DNA of 64,000 nt, from contig NW_006499997.1 in NCBI RefSeq assembly GCF_000471905.2, positions 4,237,197 to 4,301,196 on the forward strand, in the 5' to 3' direction. Positions 10,358 through 22,471 of this stretch are shown piece after piece (positions within the stretch are counted from its first letter, which is position 1; each line of letters starts with the position of its first letter). Position numbers and translations under genes: made by a program. Below the pieces are notes generated by a model. The model was given only the letters and a program-made list of their open reading frames with translations. It was not told the DNA's origin and did not search any database. This DNA is from Amborella trichopoda (lineage: Eukaryota > Streptophyta > Magnoliopsida > Amborellales > Amborellaceae).

Positions 10358-12230
10358 CTATCGACTTAGGGCATCGGCCACTACATTAGTCTTGCCTGGT
10401 TGGTAATCAATTGTACAGTCATAATCATTCAATAAGTCCATCCATCTTTTTTGCCTCATGTTCAGTTCTTTCTGGGAAAACCGATACTTGAGGCTCTTAT
10501 GGTCCTTGAACACCTTAAACTGAGCCCCATAGAGATAGTGTCTGCATATTATTAACGTGAACACTATTGTCGCAAGCTCCAAGTCGTGAGTGGGATAGTT
10601 TTGTTCATGCGGCTTTAGCTACCTGAAGGCATAAGCAAGAACTTTACCTCTCTGCATGAGTACACATCTGAGACCTTTATGGGATGCATCAGTATAAATT
10701 ACAAAGTCTTCATTCCCTTAGGGCAAGGTTAATATTGGGGCTGTGACTAGTCTCTTCTTAAATTCCTGGAAACTCCTCTCACACTCCTCTGACCATACAA
10801 ATTTTACATTCTTCTTGGTCAGTCGAGTTGGGGAGAGAGCTATCTTTGAGCATCCTTCTACAAAGCGCCTATAGTACCATGTCAGTCCCAGGATGCTATG
10901 AACTTCGGTTGCATTTGTTGGCCTTTCCCACTTAAGTACGGCTTCGATCTTAGAGGGGTCGATCGTGATCCCATCCTTAGAAATAATGTGTCCAAGGAAG
11001 GCCACATTGGGGAGACAAAACTCGCTCTTGCTCAACTTAGCATATAATCTTTCAGCTTCAAAGTTTGCAAGACCATTCTTAGATGTTGTTCATGCAATTA
11101 AAAAACTCTTAGAATATGTCAAGATATCATCGATAAACACCACTACAAAGTCATCTAGGAACAGTCTGAACACCTATTCATCAAATCCATGAACACAGTA
11201 GGGGCATTGGTTAACCCGAATAACATCACAAGAAACTCATAGTGACCGTATCGAGTTCTAAAGGCGGTATTTGGGATGTCTCCCTCCTTAACCTGCAATT
11301 GGTGATAACCCGATCTAAGGTCAATGTTTGAAAACACTTGGGCTCCTTGGAGTTGGTCAAAGAGGTCATCAATCCAAGGCAGATGGTACTTATTTTTCAC
11401 CGTCACTTGGTTCAATTGCCTATAGTCAATACATAATCTCAAGGACCCATCCTTTTTCTTCACGAACAGGACCGACGCACCTCAAGGCGACACATTGAGT
11501 CGGATGAATCCCTTATCCAATAATTCTTGCAACTGCTCTTTTAACTCTCTCAATTCCGCTGGGTCCATTCTATAAGGAGCTTTACAAATGGGAGCAGTGC
11601 CAGGTACTACCTCTATCTTGAACTCAATTTCTCTTTTTAGAGGTAGGGATGGCAATTCTTTTCGGAACACCTCAAGGTATTCTTTTACTATGGGTATCTC
11701 TTCTAACTGGGTCTGAACTTCTCAATTATCTACTACATATGGCAGATATGTTACACATCTCTTAGCCAAGAGGCGAGAGGCGCAGAGGGCAAAGATAAAG
11801 TGCAAAGGAAGAGTATCCCAAATGCCCTCAAAATGTACTTTCGCTTGATCCGGACGTTTAAAGGTTACCATCTTTTCATGGCAGTCGATGGTGGCATGAT
11901 GTGTAAAAAACCAATCCATGCTTAGAATTACATCAAAGTCTCAAATATCTAGGTGGATCAGGTCTACTGGCAGGTCCCACCCATCAATTGTAATCTTACA
12001 TTGTTATATACTTTATTAGTTTCCATAGAGTCTCCCACAGGTGTGTATACTCCTAAAGTGTAATTGAGACATGCAGGTGCAACATTTAAGTAACGAGCAA
12101 AATGGGGTGAAAGAAATGAATGAGAGGATCCACGGTTGATAAAGACTTTAGCATGAATATCACAAATTGAGAGTATACCTTTGATCACCGAGGTGGATGC
12201 CATAGCCTCTTGCTCAGTGAGTGCGAACAC
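10358..12230 (-). pseudogene. Protease, reverse transcriptase and RNase H region of element B
   Basis: In element order the parts are an aspartic protease-like segment (near 11960-12230, MASTSVIKGILSICDIHAKV), then the reverse transcriptase. The RT shows [32 protein letters not shown] and the FLGHIISKDGITIDP thumb block. RNase H follows with TDASHKGL and the NVVADALSR end. These enzymes copy the element RNA into DNA. The region is broken, with several breaks. Confidence 0.9.
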
Positions 12231-13094
12231 TCGTCCTTACTCGATCTTCATCATTGGGCAATCCTTCGCCCGGTGGCCAGGCTTGCCGCATTTCAGACAT
12301 ACATTCTTCTTCCGGTAGCATTCCACGACCGTGTAATTGCTTCTGCTACAATAAGTACAAATCGGGTGTCAGTCATTGTCTATATTACCCCGAAGACTAG
12401 TCGGAATTCTTGAGTTAGGTGGGTACGGTCTCCCTTTAGCGTTTCTCCTAGAAGATTGCTAGGGTTTCTTCCTAAACTTTCCCGACAACACTGCTTTCCT
12501 CTTTCCTTCCTCCCTTAACCTGCGATCCTCGCAGTCTTTTTCCAGCTTTAGAGCATGGTCTACCATCGGGGTGTACGACTTTATATTAGCCGACATCACC
12601 TTACTCTTGATGTCTGGTTGTAAGCCCCTCTCAAATTTAGCCGCTTTTCATGCCTCGGTATTTATGATGTGGAATGCATACCTAGAGAGCACTGCGAATC
12701 GAGCAGCGTATTGATCAACAGACATGCCCCTTTGCTAGAGTTCAATGAATTCTACTTCCTTCCTTTCTTTGACTGAATAAGGGAAGTACTTCTCATCAAA
12801 CGCTGTCAAGAAGTTTTCTCAGGTGACTCCGGTCCCTGTCTTTGTCCAAGCCTGCCTCATCGAGTCCCACCTCTCATCCTTCTCCACTCCTCCATGCCCC
12901 AAAAAGGTTGGGGGCGCCATTCTCCTAAACCTCTCCAATAGGCTATTGTCATTATGCTCGAGCTTAGGGGTAGACTGCGTTGGCATCGATTCCTTCATCA
13001 TTTGTGTCATAGCCCCCAGAGTCTTGTAAAACTCACTGAATGCCTCAGTATTGTCATTACTGGAACTCGCGTTGTGGTTACGAGCTCTCGACAT
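12231..13094 (-). pseudogene. Gag region of element B
   Basis: It starts MSRARNHNASSSNDNTEAF, matching gag of A and C, and runs through ERFRRMAPPTFLGHGG and basic segments to a CCHC zinc knuckle (CLKCGKPGHRAKDC by minus-strand reading near 12250-12300). Gag packages the element RNA. It leads into the protease segment. It is broken in several places. Confidence 0.85.
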
Positions 13095-13188
13095 CCTTTA
13101 ACCTAGTCACAAGAACACCCAGTCACTTGTCTACCCTATAACTAATCTAAGGACTCTCCTAAACTTTCTAGGCCAAGAATCCTCTCCT

Positions 13189-13208
13189 GGCTGCTCTGAT
13201 ACTATATC
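13189..13208 (-). promoter_or_regulatory. Primer-binding site of element B
   Basis: The minus strand reads TAGTATCAGAGCAGCC directly after the LTR edge. This is close to the plant initiator methionine tRNA primer site TGGTATCAGAGC. Confidence 0.8.
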
Positions 13209-16200
13209 TATCATGACCTCGCCCCCGACCACCGTACCCAACACTGCGATGGGCGATCGAGCGCGGGTTCGTGAACTAATGTAACTTTTGTCCCTCAGAT
13301 AGGAGTGGACTCAACGCCTTTATATTCATAAATCGAGCAAACCATAGGAAAGAAGTAAAACAATAACTCAATAAGTTGATGAACATAAGAAATTCCATAC
13401 ACCAAACATCCATAATACAAAATTCTTCCAAAATATTACATTCAGTTTGGGGCATCTAGGTTCAATATTACACATGTCCACCAACAACAAAATAAAACCG
13501 AGGCCAAACAACCCAGACATAAACAAGGTCTAAGCACCTTCCTCAAGAACACTAGCTTTGTCTTCCAACTGCCAAACACGAACTTCCAGCCATATACTTG
13601 CTGCTATCAATCTACAAGGAGTGGAGAAATAATGGGATGAGCTATACAACCTAGTACACAGGTCTAGTGTTATGCATCAGTGGTGGTTCTATCCATATGT
13701 GATAACAATACAGTTTATCAATATAAAGTCATAATTTAGCATAAATGCATATCAAGTCAAGACAACGAATATGAACATTTCATTTAAATGACAGTTATCA
13801 CTAAATCAGTGCGATCAGAGCCTTCAATTTGTGAAATCATAAATCATTCCATCATTATAATCCTAAACATTCCTTATAAAGAAATTCACTCATTACCCAC
13901 ACACTCCCTAAATCACCTACTCCCTCAATAGATGCCCTATCCATCAGGCAAAGCCAATCCATTGTTTAAGACCTCTACCATCAAACAGGAGGGATGGTAA
14001 TGACAAATGGGGTATCCACTTCATAATACCCTCAACACACTCACACAGTCCCCAGCGCGCATTGAGATTTCAATAGGCCCTTACCTTGCAAGGCATCAAT
14101 CACATATCATTTCATAAATCTAGAGTGGGACCCTTTATCCTCTCCCTTAACCTGTTCCTATCATTATGCAGGTTAGAGGATATGCTGACATCTCTTTCCT
14201 TCCTACCACTGAGTGTTTCATCGTGTAGCCGGCAATATCATAGCAGCATCCACTACCAGTGAACGTCCCATCGCGTAGTGGACAATATCAATATAAACAG
14301 TGGCCATTCACCACATCATCATAACAGTATCCACTATCGGTGAGTGTCCCACCGGGCAGTGGTCAATAATAATATAAGTAGTGGCCATTCATTGCCTCAT
14401 TACAGATGAATCATATTTCATCATAACGTCATAGCATTTAGTAAAAGACATGCATTTCATAAGCTAACACACGGCATTTACACATAACTTTCTCAGTAGC
14501 ATTTGGCATTCATTATTAATTCATTTCATCATTATCGTGCTTGTGGCCCCCTTTTTCTCACAAAGTGCAGTTTACATGGTATCATTCACATATCTTTATG
14601 GCATTCTCATGGAATTTATCATATGGCATTCACAATTATCATGTATCAAACTAATTTAGTGTCGCATGGTCATAGAATTACCCAATGGCAGACAATAGTG
14701 ACATACCCCTCTTGTGAGGGTGTAGCTCCCAATTTAGAGGGAGTCTAAGGATGCCTCAAACACGAAACGTTGAGCTAATACACAGTTCTTTACATAAAAT
14801 AGTGATTTGAAGAAATTTGGGTGAAGCTCAGTACAAGGTGAGCATTAGTTGCTGGAAACTTCCCTACAACAGTGTGCAGTGACGTGTTTGCGTATTTTGG
14901 GTCATAACTCAAAATCTGAGGGGAGTTTCAAAAATCTCAAAACATGCAAATTTAACTACATTCATAAACCTTTCCAATGGCGGTAATTTCAAGGCTTTTG
15001 GACACCATTAACTAGGTCAAAAGTATTGCCCAAAGAGGGCCACAGTTGCTGGAAACTGCAGCTACTGTGAACAGTGTCAGGCCTCGACATTTAGGGCCAT
15101 ATCTTATTATCCATGCAAAATATTATGAAGATATAAAAAGTAAACTTGGAGTATACACACATGTATTTCATTTCAGACCGATTTGGTCCCATTTGGACGC
15201 CATTTGGTCACCGAACATATAGATGTAAAAATATTCATAATTCTGGTAAATTCATATTCTCAAGTTAATATGCTTTTAAAGAGCACTGAATATTTCCTAG
15301 CTAAGCTAAACTTTGGGCTTGGAACCTTGTTCATGATAAGGCGTCTCACAATGAGCAATTTTATGAATTTCCATAAATAAAGAGAGATCATACGTGTAGT
15401 AAAAATAGTCATGGCATTGAGAAGCACAAACTAAAACTTCAACCTTATGTTAACCCATTCATACTTCACGTTTTCCTTTATCATCTAATCCATTTCAATA
15501 TTTTACAACAGTCATAGATGCATAAAGCTAAACCCACTTACCTTGACTTCTCATGGTATCACAAATCCTCACACATGGACTTCACGGGCTTTCCTTGGCT
15601 TCACCAATGGGCTGTCTTGAAAGGGGCAGTAGTGAACTTCTAGAGAGAGGGAAAAGTTGAGAAAAATGCAAGAGACCCGTGTTGCCCAAGGCTTAGAAAG
15701 AGAGGGTGGCTGGAAAACACTGTGGCTGACACAAGCACTCATTGATTTGACATGTACGGGGTGGCTCTGACATGTATAGAGGCAGTACATTTGACTAAGA
15801 CACTCTCGGCGCTACACCAACCAGCGCTACTCTCTCCTTATCCAATCGTCGTTGCTCCAACCGGTGCTACTCTCTCCTTATCCAACAGGCGCTGCTCCAG
15901 CTGGTGCTACTCTCTCCTTATCCAACTGGCACTGCTCCAACCGGCGCTGCTCTCTTATCATCCAACCGGCACTACTCCCATCGGCGCTGCTCTCTTCTTA
16001 TCCAACTGGTCCTGCTCCAACAGGCGCTGGTTTGTCCTTATCCAACCGGTGCTGCTCCAACCAACGCTACTCTAGCCGGCGCTGCTCCAACCGGTGCTAC
16101 TCCAGCCAGCGCTGCTCTCTCCTTATCCAACCGGTGTTGCTCCAACCGTCACTACTCCAACTGGCGCTGCTCCAACCGGCGCCACTCTAGCCAGCGCTGC

Positions 16201-16265
16201 TCTCTCCTTATCCAACCGGAGCTGCTTCAACCAGTACTGGCTTGGGAGAAAATTGCGGTTATACA
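13209..16265 (-). repeat. 5' LTR of element B (about 3.06 kb)
   Basis: The plus strand runs from TATCATGACCTCGCCC next to the primer site to GGAGAAAATTGCGGTTATACA. It aligns with the 3' LTR of B along its length, including the palindrome (14005-14021, partly decayed), the local tandem repeat (14200-14400), an A/T-rich middle section and the 15 bp array (15805-16236). No gene is seen. Confidence 0.85.
15805..16236. repeat. 15 bp array in U3 of B 5' LTR
   Basis: It has the same 15 bp unit family as at 8345-8770 (GCTGCTCCAACCGGC), with blocks of four or five units alternating with 25 base units that contain CTCTCCTTATCCAACC. Unit number and order differ from the other LTR, so the array has rearranged since insertion. 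Confidence 0.85.
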
Positions 16266-16991
16266 AAAGGACCACGTTGAGGTTTGCGACTGGTAGGGTA
16301 CCCGCCAGTGACAGGATGCTTATACAAGGGGGCTACTGTAGTGCCACCTATGCAATTAACATCAAGGGATTTCCCTTTGATGCCGGAGGAGGGGGAACAA
16401 GGGGTTTTAGTGCCCGTGTCTCGAATTTTCCTAGGTTGGATTAGGATAGCAGGGCCAACCAGGCCACTCGAGTAGGATGTGGGGGAGGTACGATAAGCTG
16501 AGCCGCTCGCCCCAGTTAAGGTCTCAAATATGGGGATGCAGAAATCCCCAATCTGGACAAAGGAGTGATAATGGAATCCCATTGCAATTTTAGACAGAGA
16601 AAGAAGGGAAGTTGTTACCTGAAAACAATCTGAGCCAACGATAGGGTGGTGTGTCCCTAGTGGAGTCACCAGTTGGTCAGGGCCTGGTTTTCGTGTCGGT
16701 CCTCGTGCAGACGGGATGTGCACGTGTGGGGTAGAAAAACCTCTCTCGAAAAATTACGGAGGGTTCGTGCTTGCGAGGCACCTGTGGGTGTGCGTGCACG
16801 GGCACTCTTTAGTGCGGATAGTTACCATCAATGAGAGATTTTGCGGTGAGGGTACGTTGGGACACTTACCTCGCCGTTTGTGGTTCGAGAGACACAGCCA
16901 GGTGGTTCGCGCTCTTAGAAAAATCACAAAGCCCGCCAGCTGTCTGCCAGTGTGATTTAGATAGGTACGTCTCTTCTCGTCGTTCTAAGTA

Positions 16992-17040
<49 letters not shown>

Positions 17041-18640
17041 CTCGCAATTGCGATGGGCCCTCAATTATCCCTCTCTATTACGATGCCGTTAGAGAGGCTA
17101 ATTAGCTAGTGGAAGGGTACGAGAGAACCCGAGGGTTAGGACTCATGGGTTCACTTACGACCGTGCGTCTGTTGCAGAGGTGGGTTACTGCGTGGGGTCG
17201 ATGACATGTAGAGGAGAAGAGAGAGGGTTCGAGATGCAGCCCAGCTTAGGAAAGAAAGAGAATGGGTATGAGCACTCAGAGATATTTTCTCTCTTTGAGA
17301 AGGAATGAGACCGCGTACTCAAGGGTATTTTTCTCTCTCTAAAAGTTTTGCCTCTCCTCTCAGCGAGATTAAGGGTTTAAAAGTAAAAGACGAGTGAAAA
17401 CAAATGTTACGCCTCTGTTTTAGTGATGAATAATCTACCTTTTTACAAGTGAATTAAGGTTGTTTATATAGAGAACTTACCAAATATGGGGGAATGCTAA
17501 AAAACTAAGCTTAATTACAATTAAAGAAATTAAAACAAAATCCCGAAATTAGGTACAACGACCAAAACGCCCCTAAAATATTTTATGTTAATGACGAAAC
17601 CATCCCTATCTGAGGGTTCTTCCTCCATTGCCAGATCTTGGAAGCTTTTCTAGAAACTTGTAGCGATGGTTCAATCGATTTGCCATTATATGTTCAATGC
17701 TTGTTCGATTCTGAGTATTTTGATGCCCTTTAATCGTGTTGAGGCAGCCTTTTCCCATGGGGTGGAAGTCCAGCCAGATTCGTGAACCTTGGTCGTCAAT
17801 GCTATTTGACCTATGATGCCTCGAGCCTTTATTTTGTTTGTAGATGAAAGGGGAAACTGTCACAGTCATTTTGCACTAAGTTTGGTTCGTTTTGGTCTTC
17901 ATTTGCGGTATTTCCTAATTTGGGAGGTCATCGTAAAAGGGGATTCCAGTGACTGAGCGGACTTGCTTTTCCTGCAACCTTGGGATTTGTGCTTATCGAA
18001 GCTTGGATCAAGTACAACAGTTATACTAGTTTGCAGCTCTTTCCGAGGTGGTTGTATTGAACTCGTTTTCGTGATGATTCGATGTGTGGATCTCGAGCTG
18101 TGCTTCACGAGGTTCGAGATGTCTTCTTCTTAAAACCTTGATTTTTTTAGTTTTGTACTCACCTTCTTTTTAGAAGAAGTTTGACTCTAGGTCGCAACAT
18201 GGTGATTGCCCTAGGTTAAAATCCAAATTTGAGCTTTTTCTAGTTCTAGAGAAGGTGTTGTGGGTCCTTGAAGTCCCTCTCGAGATGTGATGTTGCAGTC
18301 TCCGTGCTTGGGGACTGGCTCAGTGAAGCTGCATTCCGATAGTATAAAACCTACCCGTTTTGTGGCAGTTTGGGCGTAGAACCCTTTTGGGTGGTCCTAT
18401 TGAGCCCAAATTTGGTCCTGGGGGATTTTTCGATATTCTGAATGCAATGGCGGTGGTCTAGTATTGTTCTGAAGCAGCTAGCACAAGGCTACAGTTGCAA
18501 GGTCTTTTCTTAGTCTGATAATACTCCTCCTAGGTTGTTTGGTTTGAGGCTTATTTCACGGTACACCTTTGATATGTCAGTGCCTTGAGTACTAGCAAGA
18601 CCAAGCTATCACCGTCTCTCTCTTTATTCGTGTGGAAGAT
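16266..18640. repeat. F1: LTR-like repeat of unassigned family
   Basis: No recognisable protein is encoded. The right half (about 17580-18130) is similar to 25795-26310. Shared blocks include AATGACGAAACCATCCCT, TTTGGGAGGTC and GGGATTCCAG, with the same spacing order. The left half has a GTGTCCCTAGTGGAGTCACC block near 16649, a type often seen beside plant LTR ends, and a CT microsatellite. The right edge joins the LINE. A Ty3/gypsy LTR is the likeliest explanation, but no termini could be proven. Confidence 0.5.
16990..17036. repeat. (CT)n microsatellite
   Basis: An almost pure CT dinucleotide run of about 46 bases inside repeat F1. Confidence 0.95.
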
Positions 18641-19429
18641 GTAAGTACTAAAAAATGACGTATAACACTCTATCCTTAATCCATGCCATCTCAAATTTAA
18701 AATAACTCCCACCCATCTTACGTGATTCACTTTCCCAAATCAAGGGAATGTGATCAGATGAAAGTTTTGGAAGAGCCCGAGAAGATGTTAAAGGAAATAA
18801 TTTGGCCTAACCAACATTTACAAGAAAACGATCTAACCTAGTCATGATAGGATTAGACACACAATTGTTAGAACAAGTAAACTTGGCCCCAACAACTGGA
18901 ATATCCAATAAACCAGAGTTTGATATAAACTAGAAAAATCCCTCATATTAGAATCAATCTGATGAGCAACACTGGACTCATCTGGCCACCGAATGACATT
19001 GAAATCACTCCCAATAAGCCAAGGCACATTAGTATCTTGGCCTAAAGTATTAAGCTCAATCCAAAATTATGGTATGAGCACATGCAAGTTTGGTCTATAT
19101 ACATTTGGAATAAAAATATCGAGATCTATCAACAATATGCGGAAACATACAAGATAAAGACCATTCATTAAAGAATAACCAAAAAAGTTGAAGCCCAAAA
19201 GGATCCCATTAGTCCATAGACCCCCAAAAGAACCATCAGAATCTTTACAGTAAAATTGTACAGGGCAACTACCCCATATCGACCTAACAAACAAAAGATT
19301 AGGATTTGCAATCTGTGTTTCCTGAAGCCAAATGAAATCAAGGCTTTATTTTTTACCAATTGTAAGGAGCTATGATTTCCTTTTAAGGTTGCGTAGACCT
19401 CTAGTGTTCCAAGAAAGACCTTTTAACAT
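18641..19429 (-). pseudogene. LINE ORF2, apurinic-type endonuclease domain
   Basis: The start is MLKGLSWNTRGLRNLKRK at 19429, the standard opening of plant LINE ORF2. It is followed in the same frame by WLQETQI, the catalytic glutamate block, and by WLIGSDFNVIRWPDE. Further on, in another frame, come LLDIPVVGAKFT, MTRLDRFLV and finally SSDHIPLIW, the catalytic SDH motif, then FKFEMAWIKD. In-frame stops lie near 19372, 19346 and 19065, and a frameshift lies near 18940, so it is dead. The endonuclease would nick target DNA for target-primed reverse transcription. The reverse transcriptase that normally follows is cut off at 18640. Confidence 0.88.
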
Positions 19430-19449
19430 TTGGAAGAAGATACAATATG

Positions 19450-21186
19450 CATGGTAGCATAGCTACTAGCAGATATAGCAGAGTCGATCGAATCAGCATC
19501 CTTAATTTTCTTTCCATTTCATGTAGTCCGGTGCTTGGGCTTGCTGATTTTCCATTTGCTCTTTGTCTGTCTTGGTCGTCTTTCTTGCCTCCTTCTTCTT
19601 TGACTGCCGCTTCACTGGGCTCCACAGGGTTTGAATTGCATCAATAATAGTCTCAGTTGAATCACTTGATCGCACTCTCATGCCCTCCAACATAAGGCGC
19701 ACATGTGCTTGCTCCTCCTGTTGGTCTTCAATACTCGCTAGAATCACACGCAGAGACACTGCATTCACTACCTCTTCCCCATTTGGTTCCCCCACTCCAT
19801 TTTCAGAGGCCTCATCTTCTTTAGATTGTTCTTTAATAGCCATAGAAAATTTTTCTTCCATCATTCATGTTTCTTCCTCGACATCTATCTTAATCACTTG
19901 ATCCTTGGGCCAATCGCTTCCATCCGAAGCCTTCGGAGGTCTTGGCTTCCATTCAACTGCAGCTTTTCGATGAGGGAGGAATCTGCAAATTTCTTTCATA
20001 GCTTCTTCAAAGCTTAGCCACACAGCTTCCTAGAACTAAACCCCCCTTTTCATTTATACACAGAACCCATACTTTAATTGCTTCCTATTCTATGGCCTGT
20101 GACCCTTCATCATCCCATCTTTTAATCCGCCGTCTTCCTCAGTGAAGCTCTTCTATCCACCTTACTAACAACCACCATCTGTCCTCTATGTGATTCCCAA
20201 GATATTCTTAAATCGTCCTTTGGATTCTGTTTAAAAATAGAAGTTTCATTGCTCTTTTTACCCCACATTAGCCTGGACCTTTTCAGCTCTATTTTCCAAA
20301 GTTCCTTCAATCACCATTTGATTCTCCCTTTTCCCATCACTTCTAAAATTCTCATTTTGACCCTTTACTTTCTATACCAATTTGCAGCCTTTCTCTTTAC
20401 CATTCAAACTTTTGAATTTGCCTTGTTGTCCCCATTCGCTTAAATTCCTCCTGTCTCTCCATGTATCCCCATATTTTCGATTTGCAAACTAATTCTTTTC
20501 CATTTTCGTCATTGACGGCCTTCTCCATCATGCTCATACTGCTTTTTCTTGTTAACTTCTTGCCATACATTTTATCTTATTTCATTCAATCCATCACTTT
20601 AAACACACAATTTTAATAATAAAAATCAGAATTTTCTGCTCTCAAAATCATTTCATTTGGAATAGAACGACCTTGAACCTTTTCAATCTTCAATCGAATA
20701 ATACCCACATTCGGTCCAATAACAGATTTCCAGTCAACTTCTAGAAATATACCACATTGATTTGCAATTTGTTTGAATACTTTAAAATTCCAACATAGAT
20801 GGGCAGACCTTCAATTTTTTTCCAAACTTTCTCAAGAGAAATTTTTGAAAAACTTAAAGATTCCACCCAATTTTGAATCGTTAACAAACTACCATTAAAT
20901 CTCCAATGAGGTTTCTTAAGAATTTCTTTACGCTTGTCCTTCTTAGCCAAGAAAATGCGAACAAAATGATTTAAAAACACTTTACAGGAAGTTTTTTCAG
21001 TCAGATTCCATGCCTTGTATGCGCAACGATCTAAACCTTTGATGTTTGTTGTGGGGGGGGAAAAGGATCACGCAACGGTGAACATAGTGAAGTTCTTCTG
21101 GATTTGCGAATATCGTCGGCCACTTTGATTATTGCTACATCATCATGAGAATCTTCGATTCTCTTATGATATTGTGCACACTTCAT
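19450..21186 (-). pseudogene. LINE ORF1 (DUF4283-type, nucleic-acid binding)
   Basis: A likely start is MKCAQYHKRIEDSHDDVAI at 21186. After a G8 homopolymer (21053-21060), where the frame changes, comes KAWNLTEKTSCKVFLNHFVR and the typical ORF1 core with WRFNGSLLTIQNW and KVWKKIEGLPIYVG. Another frame change near 20770-20790 leads to KQIANQCGIFLEVDW, also typical of DUF4283. The C-terminal half (20310-19502) is acidic and basic by turns (EEKFSMAIKEQSKEDEASEN) and poorly conserved. ORF1 proteins bind LINE RNA. The G8 run could be a sequencing artefact, the second shift less likely. Confidence 0.8.
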
Positions 21187-21480
21187 TGTGAAACAACCTT
21201 TTTAGCCACCTGTGCATAAGATAGGTTTCCACCATTTCTTTCGTTTCCATCCATCCTTCAAAAGTCCTTGATCTCTCTTCTGATCTCTCACGAAGATCAC
21301 CCGAGCTCCATTAGAGGAGCAGGCTTCACTCTCTCTCTACAATCTCTCCCCCTTTTCTAAAACAGGTACCTTGTTCAAACTCTCTCTCTCTACCATTCCC
21401 TCTGCCTAAAAAACGTTGCAATGTTCATCAAAACAAAACCAAAATAGTTGCTTCTCTCTCTCTGTCTCTCCCTCTCTCTA

Positions 21481-22159
21481 TGTTCCCATTACATCATGTT
21501 GTTTCTTTCCCGATTTTACGTTTGGAAAATATTTTGATGCACGTCGGCCGCCCAAAACTCTTATCTTGTAAATTGATTGAGAACTCAAAAACACATTTTG
21601 ATCATTTGCAAAATCCATTTATGCCCCAACTATTCAATTTGGAAATGTCCACTTCTGACATATCTAGAAAACTTGAAATGGGTAATCCAAAAGAAATGGT
21701 GTAAGATGAGTCGGTTTTTGGGCTCTAAAGCTACTTTTTTAAGATCATGAGCTCCAGCCGATGGATGTGTAGGGCTTTTGAGTCGTCAATTCATGGCCAA
21801 ATGGGTTTTGAGGTGTTAATACATGACCGTGCCAAAACCTTACAATTAGAATCATGCGGCAGGGTTGTTGCATTTGGGGGGCTTGAAGGACCTAGTGCCC
21901 TTGGATTGTCAGGGTGGTCGTGCAAATCCATAAACTATGTGAGATCAGTGCCCAAATTATTACTTCATTACTGTCCGAGTTGTGATGAGTATGGCTTAAA
22001 CTAGTTCTCCGTCATCAATGGGTGGAAAGAGATTCAAGGGGATGGCTCAGCGAAAGTGGTCGGTGATGCAAATTAGGGATGATTCTTCACATATAAGCAT
22101 CTAAATTCATAGAGACCTCCAATAGATAACAAGCCTTAAAGAGAATAAGAGTATAGAAT
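21481..22159. other. Unassigned spacer between LINE and element G
   Basis: No recognisable protein, RNA or repeat family. An open frame at 21747-22004 on the plus strand has no recognisable motif. The stretch could belong to the LTR of G or to another decayed element. Confidence 0.35.
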
Positions 22160-22164
22160 GAATG

Positions 22165-22405
22165 AAAAAATCACAAAACTAAGAGGAATTCATCTCCTAA
22201 AGTTTATTCAGCAAAAGTTATCTACCAAGAAAAAAAAAAAAAAAAAAAAACAAATTGAACTCCTCGAACCCTTCAATAATAAATACTTGAATAAAAAAAA
22301 TCACAAAACTAAGATGAATTCATCTCCTAAGGTTTATTCACCAAAAGTTCCCTAAAGAAAAAATAAGAATTGAGCTCTCCCTTCAATAACAAATACTTAA
22401 ATAAC
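22165..22405. repeat. Tandem duplication of about 120 bp
   Basis: The segment with ATCACAAAACTAAGAGGAAT, GAATTCATCTCCTAA and CAATAATAAATACTTGAATA recurs directly after itself with small changes. The first copy holds an A-rich run (about 22228-22250) that the second lacks. Confidence 0.8.
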
Positions 22406-22471
22406 TCATAGCCGTAAAACGTTCCTACAGAATCCTGGTCATCCATCCTATTTAATCATAGCTACCCATTT

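Larger units (their letters stand above)
6131..16265 (-). mobile_element. Element B: Tekay/Del-like chromovirus with both LTRs
   Basis: This is the most complete element in the window. In element order (minus strand) it has a 5' LTR (13209-16265), primer site, gag, protease, reverse transcriptase, RNase H, integrase with chromodomain, polypurine tract (8799-8812) and 3' LTR (6131-8798). Domain order with integrase last marks Ty3/gypsy. The C-terminal chromodomain-like block and LTRs of 3 kb or more fit the Tekay/Del clade. The two LTRs differ by very roughly 8-10 percent by eye, so it is old. It is broken, with about ten breaks across gag-pol. The outer part of the 3' LTR is replaced by the E3 region. 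Confidence 0.9.
18641..21480 (-). mobile_element. L1-type LINE, 5' half
   Basis: The minus strand carries ORF1 (from 21186) followed by ORF2 (from 19429), which stops after the endonuclease domain at the junction with repeat F1 near 18640. The LINE reverse transcriptase, 3' UTR and tail are not in the window. LINE copies usually lose the 5' end, so loss of the 3' half points to a later insertion or deletion at 18640. The region 21187-21480 is CT-rich on the plus strand and may be LINE 5' UTR; its outer limit is uncertain. Confidence 0.85.

Noticed and set aside
16259-16723. 154-codon minus-strand frame as a gene
   Set aside because: No recognisable domain; it starts inside repeat F1 and runs into the edge of the B LTR.
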